Assembly (NCBI RefSeq): GCF_001425385.1
Contig: NZ_LMQO01000002.1
Span: 434,001-498,000 of the forward strand
DNA from: Sphingomonas sp. Leaf407
Lineage (GTDB): Bacteria; Pseudomonadota; Alphaproteobacteria; Sphingomonadales; Sphingomonadaceae
Direction of reading: 5' to 3'
DNA: 64,000 nt
The notes beneath the pieces were generated by a model that did no database searches, was not told where the DNA came from, and worked only from the letters and a program-made list of their open reading frames with translations. Shown here piece after piece: positions 45,021-53,364 of this stretch. Position numbers and translations under genes: made by a program. Within the stretch, counting starts at the first letter, position 1. Each line of letters opens with the position of its first letter.

Positions 45021-46396
45021 TGGACGGCACGATCATCCCCGCCGACCGCCGGCAGGACGCGGTCTATGCACGGATCGCGCAGGACCTCGCGCTCGACGAT
45101 TCGCCGCGTCATGCGGTACGGATCGGCGTCGTCATCGCCGTGCTGTTCTTCGTCGTCGGGCTCGGCTGGGCGGCGTTCGCTCGCCTCGATGCGGCGGCGG
45201 CGGGCGAGGGGCAGATCGTCGTCGCGGGCAATCGCCAGACGGTGCAGCACCGCGACGGCGGCATCGTCCGCGCGATGGCCGTGCGCGATGGCCAGCATGT
45301 CCGCGCCGGCGATCTGCTCTTCCGCCTCGAAGGGGCCGAAGTCGCCGCGACCGAACGCGCGCTGGCGGCCAGCGTCATCGATCTTCAGGCACAACGCGCC
45401 CGGCTCGAAGCCGATGTGCGCGGGCAACCGGTCCAGTGGCCCGCGGAGTTCGCCCGTGCCACCGGCGACGACGCCCGGCTCGTCGAACGCGCCAAATCGT
45501 TGCAGCTCGCACAAGCCGCCGCCCGCGCCTCCGCGCTCGCCGCCAACGGCGCGGTGCTGCAACAACAGGCGGCGGGCGTCGCCCAGCAATCGAGTGGTTT
45601 CGCGGCACAGGCCCGCGCCACCGAACGCCAGCGCCAGTCGCTCCAGCAACAGCTCGACAGCACGAAGCGGCTGGCCGATCAGGGCTATGTCTCGCGCAAC
45701 ACGGTGCGCGCGATCGAACGATCGATCCAGCAACTCGACGGGGCCGATGGCGACTATGCCTCGCGCGTCGCGGCGGCGCGCGAACAGATCGGCCAGGCGC
45801 GTGCCGAACAGGTGCAGACGCGGCGGCGCTATGTCGAGGATTCGGCCGGGCTGCTGCGCGATACCCAGTTCCAGTTGAACGAGGCGCTGCCCAAATGGGC
45901 GGCGGCGCGCGAGCAACTGGCGCGCACCGAAATCCGCGCGCCGGTCAGCGGGCGGGTCGTCGGCCTGCGGGTGTTCTCGGTCGGTGGCGTCATCCAGGCG
46001 GGACAGCCGATCCTCGACATCGTGCCCGATGCCGCGCCGCTCGTCATCCGCGCCACATTCCTGCCGACCGATATTGACGGGGTGGTGCCGGGGCGTGAGG
46101 CGGAGGTGAAGTTCCTGTCGCTGCACGAACGCGATCTGCCGATCCTGCTCGGTACCGTCGCCACCGTATCGGCCGACGCGCTGCGCGACGAGGCAAGCGG
46201 CCGCAGCTATTTCAGTGCCGAAATCACTGTGCCGCGCAGCCAGATCGCCGAGATCGAGGCGGTGCGTGGGCGTGACACCGGCATCCGCCCCGGCGTGCCG
46301 GTGCAGGTAACGGTGAAACTGCGCGCCCGCACCGCGCTGCAATATATGCTCGATCCGCTCACCGAGGCTTTTTCACGGTCGCTCCATGAACGGTAA
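45020..46396 (+). CDS. Type I secretion membrane fusion protein (HlyD/PrtE family)
   Basis: The 458-residue adaptor links the ABC exporter to the outer-membrane channel. It has a short cytosolic tail, one membrane helix (VRIGVVIAVLFFVVGLGWAA), a lipoyl-like half (GNRQTVQHRDGGIVRAMAVR), a long coiled-coil hairpin (about residues 110-300), and the second half TEIRAPVSGRVVGLRVFSVG with the HlyD C-terminal beta domain. It sits between the ABC and TolC-like genes, overlapping both. Confidence 0.93.
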   Translation: MDGTIIPADRRQDAVYARIAQDLALDDSPRHAVRIGVVIAVLFFVVGLGWAAFARLDAAAAGEGQIVVAGNRQTVQHRDGGIVRAMAVRDGQHVRAGDLLFRLEGAEVAATERALAASVIDLQAQRARLEADVRGQPVQWPAEFARATGDDARLVERAKSLQLAQAAARASALAANGAVLQQQAAGVAQQSSGFAAQARATERQRQSLQQQLDSTKRLADQGYVSRNTVRAIERSIQQLDGADGDYASRVAAAREQIGQARAEQVQTRRRYVEDSAGLLRDTQFQLNEALPKWAAAREQLARTEIRAPVSGRVVGLRVFSVGGVIQAGQPILDIVPDAAPLVIRATFLPTDIDGVVPGREAEVKFLSLHERDLPILLGTVATVSADALRDEASGRSYFSAEITVPRSQIAEIEAVRGRDTGIRPGVPVQVTVKLRARTALQYMLDPLTEAFSRSLHER

Positions 46397-47936
46397 TCTC
46401 CGCACCCTTCCGCTCGTCGCGCTCTTCGTTCTCGCCACCCCGGCGCAGGCGCAGGACTCACTGGTCCAGGCGATCGCCGACGCCTATCGCAGCAATCCGA
46501 CGCTCGATGCGCAGCGCGCCGAGCTGCGCAGCCTCGACGAGACGATCGTGCAGGCGGGCGCGCCGTACCGGCCCACGGTTGGTCTGAACATGGCGCTGCA
46601 ATATCGCTCCGCCGACCAGCGCAACCTGCTCGACGATTTCGTCACCAACCGCAGCCGGACGATGGCCGCGACGCTGAGCGCGCAACAGATATTGCTGAAC
46701 GGCGGGCGCACCGCCGCGCAGGTCTCGGTCGCCGAGGCACGGGTGCTGGCCGCGCGCGAACGGCTGCGACAGGTGGAAAACGCGATCCTGTTCGAAGTCG
46801 TCGATTCCTATGTCTCGGTCCGGCGCGACAGCGATCTGGTGGCGATCCAGCGCCGCTCGCTCGACAGCTATGGCCGGCAGGTCGCGCAGGCGATCGCGCG
46901 CGAACGCGGCGGCGACCTGACCCGCACCGACATCGCGCAGGCGCGCGCGCAGGCCGAGATCATCCGCGCGCAACTGGCGCAGAGCGAGGCCAACCTTCAG
47001 GTCAGCCGCGCGCGGTTCGCGACGGTGGTCGGGCGGACGCCGGGCACGCTCGCCGAACCGCCGGTGCTGACCGGGCTGCCGCTCTCGCTCGACGCCGCCT
47101 TCGCCATCGCCCAGCGCGAAAGCCCGGCGATCGGCGAGGCGTTACTGGCCGCGCGCGCCGGCGACGCGCGGGTGGCCGCCGAACGCGCCGAACGCGCGCC
47201 GGTCGTGGCGCTGTCGGGCGGCTATGGTTACGGGACGGCGGGCAGTTTCCAGACGCGCGATCTGGGCGCGCAGGCCAGCGGCGGGGTGACGCTCACCATG
47301 CCGCTGATCGCCGGTGGGGTCATCGGATCGCGCATCCGCGCGGCGCAGGCGGATCGCGAACGGCTGGGTTTCGAGATCGAAAGCGCCCGGCGGCAGGCGC
47401 TGGCACAGACGCAGGATGCGTGGAACCAGTCGATCGCCGCGACGACCGCCGCCGAATCGGGCCGGATCGCGAGCGGCGCGGCGCAAGAAGCGCTGACCGG
47501 CGTGCAACGCGGCTTCGCCGAGGGGTTCCGCTCGAATTTCGAGGTGCTCGATTCGGAACAGCGGCTGCTGAACGCGCAACTGGTGCTGACGAATGCCACC
47601 TATTCGGCCTATTCGGCGCAGGCGCGTCTCCTCGCCACGCTCGGCCGGTTGCAGGCGGCAGCGCTGGGGCAGGGGGTGCCGACCTATGACGCCACCGCCA
47701 ACACCCGCGAGGCGCGGCGGGCGGTGATCGGCCCACTCGACCCGGTGCTGGCGGCGATCGACCGCGCGCAGATGCCCGGCAGCGCCTTCGTGCCCCAACC
47801 GCCGCTGCCGGTCGCGACCGACCCGGTCCTGCGTCCCGCCACCGCCTCGCCGCCGCAAGGACCACTCGGCACTGCGCTGCCGCTGCTGCCCAATCCGGTG
47901 ATCGCCGACCTCAACGACAGCGGCGTGACCGGATAG
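46386..47936 (+). CDS. TolC family outer-membrane channel of the type I system
   Basis: The 516-residue protein has a signal peptide (LPLVALFVLATPAQAQ), two OEP repeats with the usual helix pairs (AIADAYRSNPTLDAQRAELR, then LDAAFAIAQRESPAIGEALL), and a long C-terminal Pro/Ala-rich tail of about 80 residues after the barrel, which is longer than in TolC. The start overlaps the membrane fusion gene by 11 bases. All three type I parts are therefore in one operon. Confidence 0.93.
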   Translation: MNGNLRTLPLVALFVLATPAQAQDSLVQAIADAYRSNPTLDAQRAELRSLDETIVQAGAPYRPTVGLNMALQYRSADQRNLLDDFVTNRSRTMAATLSAQQILLNGGRTAAQVSVAEARVLAARERLRQVENAILFEVVDSYVSVRRDSDLVAIQRRSLDSYGRQVAQAIARERGGDLTRTDIAQARAQAEIIRAQLAQSEANLQVSRARFATVVGRTPGTLAEPPVLTGLPLSLDAAFAIAQRESPAIGEALLAARAGDARVAAERAERAPVVALSGGYGYGTAGSFQTRDLGAQASGGVTLTMPLIAGGVIGSRIRAAQADRERLGFEIESARRQALAQTQDAWNQSIAATTAAESGRIASGAAQEALTGVQRGFAEGFRSNFEVLDSEQRLLNAQLVLTNATYSAYSAQARLLATLGRLQAAALGQGVPTYDATANTREARRAVIGPLDPVLAAIDRAQMPGSAFVPQPPLPVATDPVLRPATASPPQGPLGTALPLLPNPVIADLNDSGVTG

Positions 47937-47983
47937 CAAAACTCGTTGCCGCTCCGGGGCTTCCCCCGCTAGGCGGCAGCCCC

Positions 47984-48640
47984 ATGACCTTCTTCAAACC
48001 GCTGCTGCCCGGCACGACCCTGCTCCCCCGGCTGATCGCCTGTGTCGGTGCCGGGATCGGCATCGCGCTGACGATGGTGGTGTGCGCCGGGCTCCCTGCG
48101 CTTGGCTCCGATCTGCCGATCATCGTCGCGCCGCTGGGGGCCTCCGCCGTGCTGGTCTTCGCGGTGCCGGCCAGCCCGCTGGCGCAGCCATGGCCGGTGC
48201 TCGGCGGCAATATCCTCTCGACATTGGTCGGGGTGGCAGCGTTCGACCTGATCCCCAACGTCGAGGTCGCGGCCGGGGTCGCGGTCGGGGCGGCGATCGC
48301 GCTGATGTCGCTGCTGCGGTGCCTGCATCCCCCCGGCGGCGCGGCGGCGCTGACCGCCGTGATCGGCAGCGCGGGCGTGCATGACGCGGGCTATGCCTTC
48401 GCCTTCGCACCGGTCGGCATCAATTCGATTGCGCTCGTCAGCCTCGCGATGGTCTGGCACCGCGCGACCCTGCGCAGCTATCCGCACCGCGCCATGCCTG
48501 CCCCGCTGCCGGTCACGCTCGACCCTGCCGACATCGACGCGGCGCTGGCCGACATGCACGAAAGCTTCGACATTGCGCGCGAGGATCTGGACGCGCTGCT
48601 CGCCCATGCCGAACGCCATGCGGCCGGGCGGCGGCGTTAG
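47984..48640 (+). CDS. HPP family membrane protein
   Basis: The 218-residue protein carries the HPP motif in LRCLHPPGGAAALTAVIGSA and about four membrane helices (PRLIACVGAGIGIALTMVVC; DLPIIVAPLGASAVLVFAVP; AAGVAVGAAIALMSLLRC; NSIALVSLAMVWHRA). Its cytosolic C-terminal tail is helical and acidic. HPP proteins are of uncertain role, with some linked to nitrite transport. It shares its last four bases with the end of pelF on the other strand. Nothing ties it to secretion except position. Confidence 0.85.
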   Translation: MTFFKPLLPGTTLLPRLIACVGAGIGIALTMVVCAGLPALGSDLPIIVAPLGASAVLVFAVPASPLAQPWPVLGGNILSTLVGVAAFDLIPNVEVAAGVAVGAAIALMSLLRCLHPPGGAAALTAVIGSAGVHDAGYAFAFAPVGINSIALVSLAMVWHRATLRSYPHRAMPAPLPVTLDPADIDAALADMHESFDIAREDLDALLAHAERHAAGRRR

Positions 48641-50118
48641 CGCCCGGCCAGTTCCGCATAGAGATCGCGGTACGCGCCGATGATCGTCGGGTGGTCGTAA
48701 TCGCGCAGCACCCGCCGCCGCATCGCCTCACCCATTTCCCAGCGGACGGTCGGTTCGCCGGCGATCGCGCAGATGCCCGCCGCCGTCGCCTGCGGATTGA
48801 CCAGCGGGGTGACGATCCCGCCATGTCCCGGATCATGCGCGCCGCGTCCCTCGATCATCTCGCGGCAACTGCCGACATCGGGCGCGACCACCGGGATGCC
48901 GCACGCCCCCCCTTCGAGGATGACGAGCGGCTGCGCTTCGGACAGGCTGGTCAGCACCAGCAGGTCGATGCGGTTCATCCATTCCTCGATCTTCACGCGC
49001 CCGGCGAAGGTCAGCACGTCGCCCAGCTTCAGGTCGGCGACGAGGCGCGTGCATTCGGCGGCATATTCGGGGTCCTCGTCCTCCGGCCCCAGCACCACGA
49101 AGCGCAGATGCGGCTTGTCGGCATGGGCGATGGCGCAGGCGCGGATGAAGGTCTTGATGTCCTTGATCGGCACCACCCGGCCGAGCAGCGCCACCAGCGG
49201 GTGATCGGGATCGCGCGCATCGGCCAGATGCGCGAAGCGGCGCGCGTCGATACCGTTGGGGATCACCCGCACCCGGTCCGCCGCCGCCCCCAGCCGCCGC
49301 TGCACCGCGTTGTTCTCACCGTATAGCGCGACGATCGGATCGCAGGCGTCGTAGCAGGCGGTGGCATAGCTGGTGAAGGCACGCACCCACAGGTCGCGCA
49401 GATCGCGCACGGTGCGGTCCATCTCGAGTCCCGTGTCGACCTGATCGCCGATCCATTCGGCCATCATCACCTCGATCTGGCGTTCGAGCAGATAGATGCC
49501 ATGTTCGGTGATGAACGATGGCCGCCCCGTCACCCGCGCCGCGCGCGCCGCCAGCAGCCCGGCAAAGCCGGTCGAGATGGTGTGATAGGCCCGCGCCCGG
49601 GGCAACGGCGCGGTCAGCACCGCCAGCAATCCGCCGAGCAGCACGCGCATCGCCCAGAAATAATGGTGGAACGACGCCTTGGGCAACAGCGCCTGATAAT
49701 GGCGCTTCAACCGGGCGAAGGTGGCGGGATGCGCCAGAATATCGCCGGGGGTCAGCCGCCGGGTGCCCTCGTCCAGCAGGTCGATCAGTTTGCCGAGCGT
49801 CGCCGCCCCGCCCACCGCGACGAATTCGATCAGCGCGTCGGCGATTGCTGTCGCATGGGCACGCGGCAGGCCGCGCGGCATCGCGGTTTCGGGGGCGAGG
49901 CCGATCTCGACGACCTGCACAACATTGGGCGGCGGGGTCAGTTGAAAGGGCAGGGGGGCCGCCGATGGCTTGATCGCGACGATCGCGAAGCGGATGTCGG
50001 GCAGGTTGGCGATCAGGTCCTGCAACCATCCCGACACCCCGCCGACGACATAGGGGTAGGCCCCCTCGACGATCAGGCAGATGTCGACCTCGCGCCCGTC
50101 ACGCATGTCGTCGCTCAT
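48637..50118 (-). CDS. pelF: PelF-type glycosyltransferase (GT4)
   Basis: PelF is the cytosolic transferase that polymerises the Pel polysaccharide (a GalNAc/GalN polymer in Pseudomonas) using a UDP-sugar. The 493-residue product has the PelF N-terminus DICLIVEGAYPYVVGGVSGW, FITEHGIYLLERQIE in the middle, VIPNGIDARRFA, GRVVPIKDIKTFIRAC, and the GT4 EX7E-type end LTSLSEAQPLVILEGGACGI, then PVVAPDVGSCREMIEG. The ATG at 50118 is coupled to pelE. The long upstream extension of the frame is inside pelE. Confidence 0.94.
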   Translation of the reverse strand: MSDDMRDGREVDICLIVEGAYPYVVGGVSGWLQDLIANLPDIRFAIVAIKPSAAPLPFQLTPPPNVVQVVEIGLAPETAMPRGLPRAHATAIADALIEFVAVGGAATLGKLIDLLDEGTRRLTPGDILAHPATFARLKRHYQALLPKASFHHYFWAMRVLLGGLLAVLTAPLPRARAYHTISTGFAGLLAARAARVTGRPSFITEHGIYLLERQIEVMMAEWIGDQVDTGLEMDRTVRDLRDLWVRAFTSYATACYDACDPIVALYGENNAVQRRLGAAADRVRVIPNGIDARRFAHLADARDPDHPLVALLGRVVPIKDIKTFIRACAIAHADKPHLRFVVLGPEDEDPEYAAECTRLVADLKLGDVLTFAGRVKIEEWMNRIDLLVLTSLSEAQPLVILEGGACGIPVVAPDVGSCREMIEGRGAHDPGHGGIVTPLVNPQATAAGICAIAGEPTVRWEMGEAMRRRVLRDYDHPTIIGAYRDLYAELAGR

Positions 50119-50954
50119 GCCGCCGCGCTGTCCCGCCACCATGCGCTTGCCTGCGCCATGCGCTCGCCGCCGACCGGCCGGTCGGCGCCTGCGACCAGCG
50201 CGTCGATCGCGGCATAGTCGCCCGCCGCCCACAGCGCCTCGACCCGCACCGCGTCCGCATTGTCGTCGTCCAGCAAGGCCAGCGCATCGTCGCGCAGATG
50301 CCCGCGCTGCGAATCGGACAGCAGCACATTGGCGCGGGCATGATCGGCCAGCAGCGCGATCAGCGTCGCGCGGGTTTCCCTGTCCGCCGCATCGGCCTCC
50401 AGTGCCGCGCGGCCGACCGCCAGATTCTGTACCACCCGCGCGGATGCGGCGGCGGCCAGCGCGCGGATCGTCTGGTCGCTGTCGGTCAGCGCCAGCGCGA
50501 TCAGCGGCGAGAGCGCCGGCTGGAACGATCGCACCACCGTCTCCAGCGCGCGGCGGCGCTCGGCGACATGGCCGTGGCGCATCACCGTCACCAGCGAATG
50601 GAGCGTCTCCGCCTCGGCATGGAGCACCCGCCCGTCGAGCATCCGCGCGACCGCGAGGCTTGCCCCGCGCTGCCCCGGCCGGGCGCGCGCCGCTAGTTCG
50701 GGCAGCGGCAACGGCGGACGCTCGACCCGCGGCAGATGGACGATGATCCAGCCGACCAGCAGCAACGCCGCCGGCCCGAAGATGCCGGCCATGGCGGACG
50801 CGAAATCGACCCGCCGCCCCTCGCGCAGCCACAAGGCATAGCCGACCGCGACCAGCAGCGCATGCGCCGCCAGCACCACCGCGCCGCCGCCGACCACGCC
50901 GAACGCGATGACGCCAAGGTCGATCGCCGCCGCCACCGGCAACGCCACTCTCAC
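50115..50954 (-). CDS. pelE: PelE-like inner-membrane scaffold protein
   Basis: PelE helps form the inner-membrane synthase complex with PelD, PelF and PelG. The 279-residue product has two N-terminal membrane helices (AAIDLGVIAFGVVGGGAVVL; FASAMAGIFGPAALLLVGWI) followed by a helical repeat domain (LHSLVTVMRHGHVAERRRAL, then LSPLIALALTDSDQTIRALA). P. aeruginosa PelE is about 330 residues, so this is shorter. A GTG at 50954 overlapping pelD is the start. Identity rests on this layout and on the position between pelD and pelF. Confidence 0.82.
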   Translation of the reverse strand: MRVALPVAAAIDLGVIAFGVVGGGAVVLAAHALLVAVGYALWLREGRRVDFASAMAGIFGPAALLLVGWIIVHLPRVERPPLPLPELAARARPGQRGASLAVARMLDGRVLHAEAETLHSLVTVMRHGHVAERRRALETVVRSFQPALSPLIALALTDSDQTIRALAAAASARVVQNLAVGRAALEADAADRETRATLIALLADHARANVLLSDSQRGHLRDDALALLDDDNADAVRVEALWAAGDYAAIDALVAGADRPVGGERMAQASAWWRDSAAA

Positions 50955-51892
50955 GCGACACGCCCCGACGGCTGGATCATCGTCGCGTTGCCGCGCTCGC
51001 GCACGGTGATGAGCGGGGTCAGCCAGCCGCCGATCTCGGCCATCTCCGCCAGCGCATGGGCGTTGAGTGCGGCGAACGGCAGGGCGTGGATCACCAGACA
51101 GCCGGCGATCCGCCCGCTTTCCACCTGCGCCAGTGGAATGGCGACGACGCCGATCCCCGCCAGCGCAGGCCGGTCGGCGCGACGGCCGACATGGATCGGC
51201 CCCTGCCGCCGCCGCGCCAACGTCGCCAGCGCGTCGGGCAGCACCTCGGGCCGGGTCATCGCGCTGGCCCCGCGCAGCCATGCGCGCGCCTCGGTCCCGG
51301 CGAAGCGGTAGCAGGTGAAATCCTCGCTGCGCGCCGCCATCGCGATCAGCGCGGCCAATGCGACACGCCGCTCGGCCGGATCGCTCGAGCCCAGCCTGCT
51401 GGCGGTGGCGACGACATGGCCGAGCGTGCGCGGGTCGGTCGCCACCTCGACCTGCAGCGTGCGGTTGGTGCGGGCAAGGCGGTGGAACGCTTCGGTCAGC
51501 CGCGCGACGTTGCGCCGCGCGACGCTGGCCCGCCGGTCGAGCAGATGGTAGCGTGCGGTGCGCAACATCGTCACCTCGCCCACCGCCACCGCCGCTACGA
51601 ACCACAACAGCGGCGGCAGCGACAGGTGGAACAGATGGTCGAGATAATCGCGCTCCGCCGCGCCCGGCGCGGCATGGAGCAGCCACAGCGCCGAAGCGAT
51701 CGCCGCCGCCGCCAATGCGGGCATCGTGCCATAGGCCAGCGCCATGACCAGCACCGGCAGCCACAGCGGATTGGGCTGCACCTTCGCGAACGCGCCGCCG
51801 GTGCCGAGCAGCCGGTCGAGCAGCAACAGCGCGCCGAACCCGACGACCAGTTCGGCGGCGATCCGGCCGATGCGTTTCCGGGTCGCGGTCAT
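50951..51892 (-). CDS. pelD: PelD-like membrane protein with GAF domain but no GGDEF-like domain
   Basis: PelD normally senses cyclic-di-GMP through a degenerate GGDEF domain after a GAF domain, and is about 455 residues long in P. aeruginosa. Here the 313-residue product has four membrane helices (from IGRIAAELVVGFGALLLLDR), then a helix and a GAF-like domain (about 150-300; EDFTCYRFAGTEARAWL, then VVAIPLAQVESGRIAGCLVI). It ends at RERGNATMIQPSGRVA, where the GGDEF domain should begin. The next ORF starts within four bases, so this is not a sequencing gap. The c-di-GMP receptor part is therefore absent. Confidence 0.85.
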   Translation of the reverse strand: MTATRKRIGRIAAELVVGFGALLLLDRLLGTGGAFAKVQPNPLWLPVLVMALAYGTMPALAAAAIASALWLLHAAPGAAERDYLDHLFHLSLPPLLWFVAAVAVGEVTMLRTARYHLLDRRASVARRNVARLTEAFHRLARTNRTLQVEVATDPRTLGHVVATASRLGSSDPAERRVALAALIAMAARSEDFTCYRFAGTEARAWLRGASAMTRPEVLPDALATLARRRQGPIHVGRRADRPALAGIGVVAIPLAQVESGRIAGCLVIHALPFAALNAHALAEMAEIGGWLTPLITVRERGNATMIQPSGRVA

Positions 51893-53364
51893 CGTCCGTT
51901 CCCCAGCCCGCGGCTGACCTGTGCGCGCGCGAACACCTGTTCGCCGGGAAAGCCCGGCCGCGCGATCGAGGTGATGCCGCCGCTCGCCTCGATCCGCCAC
52001 GCGGTCGCGACCGGCAGGTTGAGGCCGAGGCTGGCATTGGGGCCGTTGCCGCCGAAGCGATCGACCGTCCAGCCGGCAAGGCCGGTCAGTTGCGCCTCGC
52101 CGAACGCGCCGCTGAGCAACCCTTGCAGCGTATGATTCTCGCGGTTCACCAGATCGACGATCGCGCTGCCGTCGCCATAGCGGCGCAGCCGCTGGACATA
52201 TTCGCCTTCCAGCCGATAGGTGAGGCCGAACGCGATGCCGCCGCGCCGCACGATATAGTCGAGCCCGCCGGCCAGCGTCAGCGTGTCGCTCGCCCCGCCC
52301 ATGCCGGCGAGGCCGTAGCGATTGGCCCCGACGTCGATCTGCCCAACGAGGCCGGGCGCGATGCGATAGCCACCACCGGCGGTGATCCGCGACAGATGCC
52401 CGCCGCCGATCGACTGTTCGACCGTCGAATAATCGGGCTGGTGCAGCAGCAGCGCGGCGCGCCATTGTGCCTCGGCCGAGCCAGCGGTCACGCGCACGCC
52501 GCCGCCGGTAACGCCGCTGTCGATCGCGCCGGCCAGCACCGCCTGCACCCGCGTCGCGTCGCCCACCCGCGCGGTCGCCGCCAGATCGACGATCGGGTCG
52601 ACGTAACTTTCGCGCCGCGTGCCGGTATCGACCCGGCTGGCGACCGCGCGCACCCCGCCGCCCAGCGTCAGCGTGTCGCCCACGGCTACATCGGCGCGCG
52701 CCGCGCTCTCGACCTGCGACAAGTCGCCACCGCTGCGCAGCGTCGCGCCGACGCTGGCCGTGCCAGGCGCGAACGCCTGTGCGCGGCGCGCGGTGCGATC
52801 GGTCGCGCCGATCCGGCGATACGCCTTGGCCGCGCCGCGCAGGTCGCCATCGGCGTTGCGCGCGTCGGCGACGATCCGCCCGACGCGCGGATCGTCGGGA
52901 TAGGCGTGCGCCAGGGCCTCGGCAGCGCGACGTCCCTGTCCCGGATAGCCCGCCGCGACATCCGCCTCGATCGCCAGCAGCCGCGTGTCGAGTTCGACTG
53001 GCTGGTCGGGCGCGTCGACGACGATGTCATCGGCATGCGCGGCAAAGACGATCGCAATCGCCGATCCGCTGGCGCGCCACGTCATGTCCCACCCGGCGGC
53101 GGGACGCAGGACGAGGCTGTCGTCGTTCCAGCGCAGGTCGCCGATCGCATCGCCGGCGGCGGCGCGAAACGCATCGATCGCCGCGTCGTCGATCGGCTGG
53201 TCGGACCGCACGACCAGTTCGCCATCCCGCGCCTCGGCGGCGATCGCGGTGCCCGGCCGCCACACCAGCCGTGCGCCGTCGCCGACGACGCGGGCGTCGC
53301 TCAGCACGGCGGGGGGCACGCGCAGCATTGGTGCCTGCGCGGCGAGAAGGGCGAGGAAGATCAT
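51889..53364 (-). CDS. Outer-membrane beta-barrel protein, PelB C-terminal equivalent
   Basis: The 491-residue protein has a short signal (MIFLALLAAQA), an N-terminal beta domain (about 20-110), a helical part (about 115-170), then a long run of alternating polar and hydrophobic strands typical of a beta-barrel (DTLTLGGGVRAVASRVDTGT, GGGVRVTAGSAEAQWRAALL, GGIAFGLTYRLEGEYVQRLR). In P. aeruginosa, PelB is one 1193-residue protein with TPRs and a barrel. Here the barrel is separate from the TPR protein (53361), to which it is translationally coupled. Confidence 0.8.
   Translation of the reverse strand: MIFLALLAAQAPMLRVPPAVLSDARVVGDGARLVWRPGTAIAAEARDGELVVRSDQPIDDAAIDAFRAAAGDAIGDLRWNDDSLVLRPAAGWDMTWRASGSAIAIVFAAHADDIVVDAPDQPVELDTRLLAIEADVAAGYPGQGRRAAEALAHAYPDDPRVGRIVADARNADGDLRGAAKAYRRIGATDRTARRAQAFAPGTASVGATLRSGGDLSQVESAARADVAVGDTLTLGGGVRAVASRVDTGTRRESYVDPIVDLAATARVGDATRVQAVLAGAIDSGVTGGGVRVTAGSAEAQWRAALLLHQPDYSTVEQSIGGGHLSRITAGGGYRIAPGLVGQIDVGANRYGLAGMGGASDTLTLAGGLDYIVRRGGIAFGLTYRLEGEYVQRLRRYGDGSAIVDLVNRENHTLQGLLSGAFGEAQLTGLAGWTVDRFGGNGPNASLGLNLPVATAWRIEASGGITSIARPGFPGEQVFARAQVSRGLGNGR

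Noticed and set aside
47984-48640. HPP protein as part of the Pel or type I machinery
   Set aside because: Its family is unrelated to secretion or polysaccharide export, and it only shares position after the TolC-like gene.
51160-51200. RRAD in PelD as a c-di-GMP I-site (RxxD)
   Set aside because: It lies within the GAF-like domain rather than in a GGDEF-like domain, so the letters match by chance.
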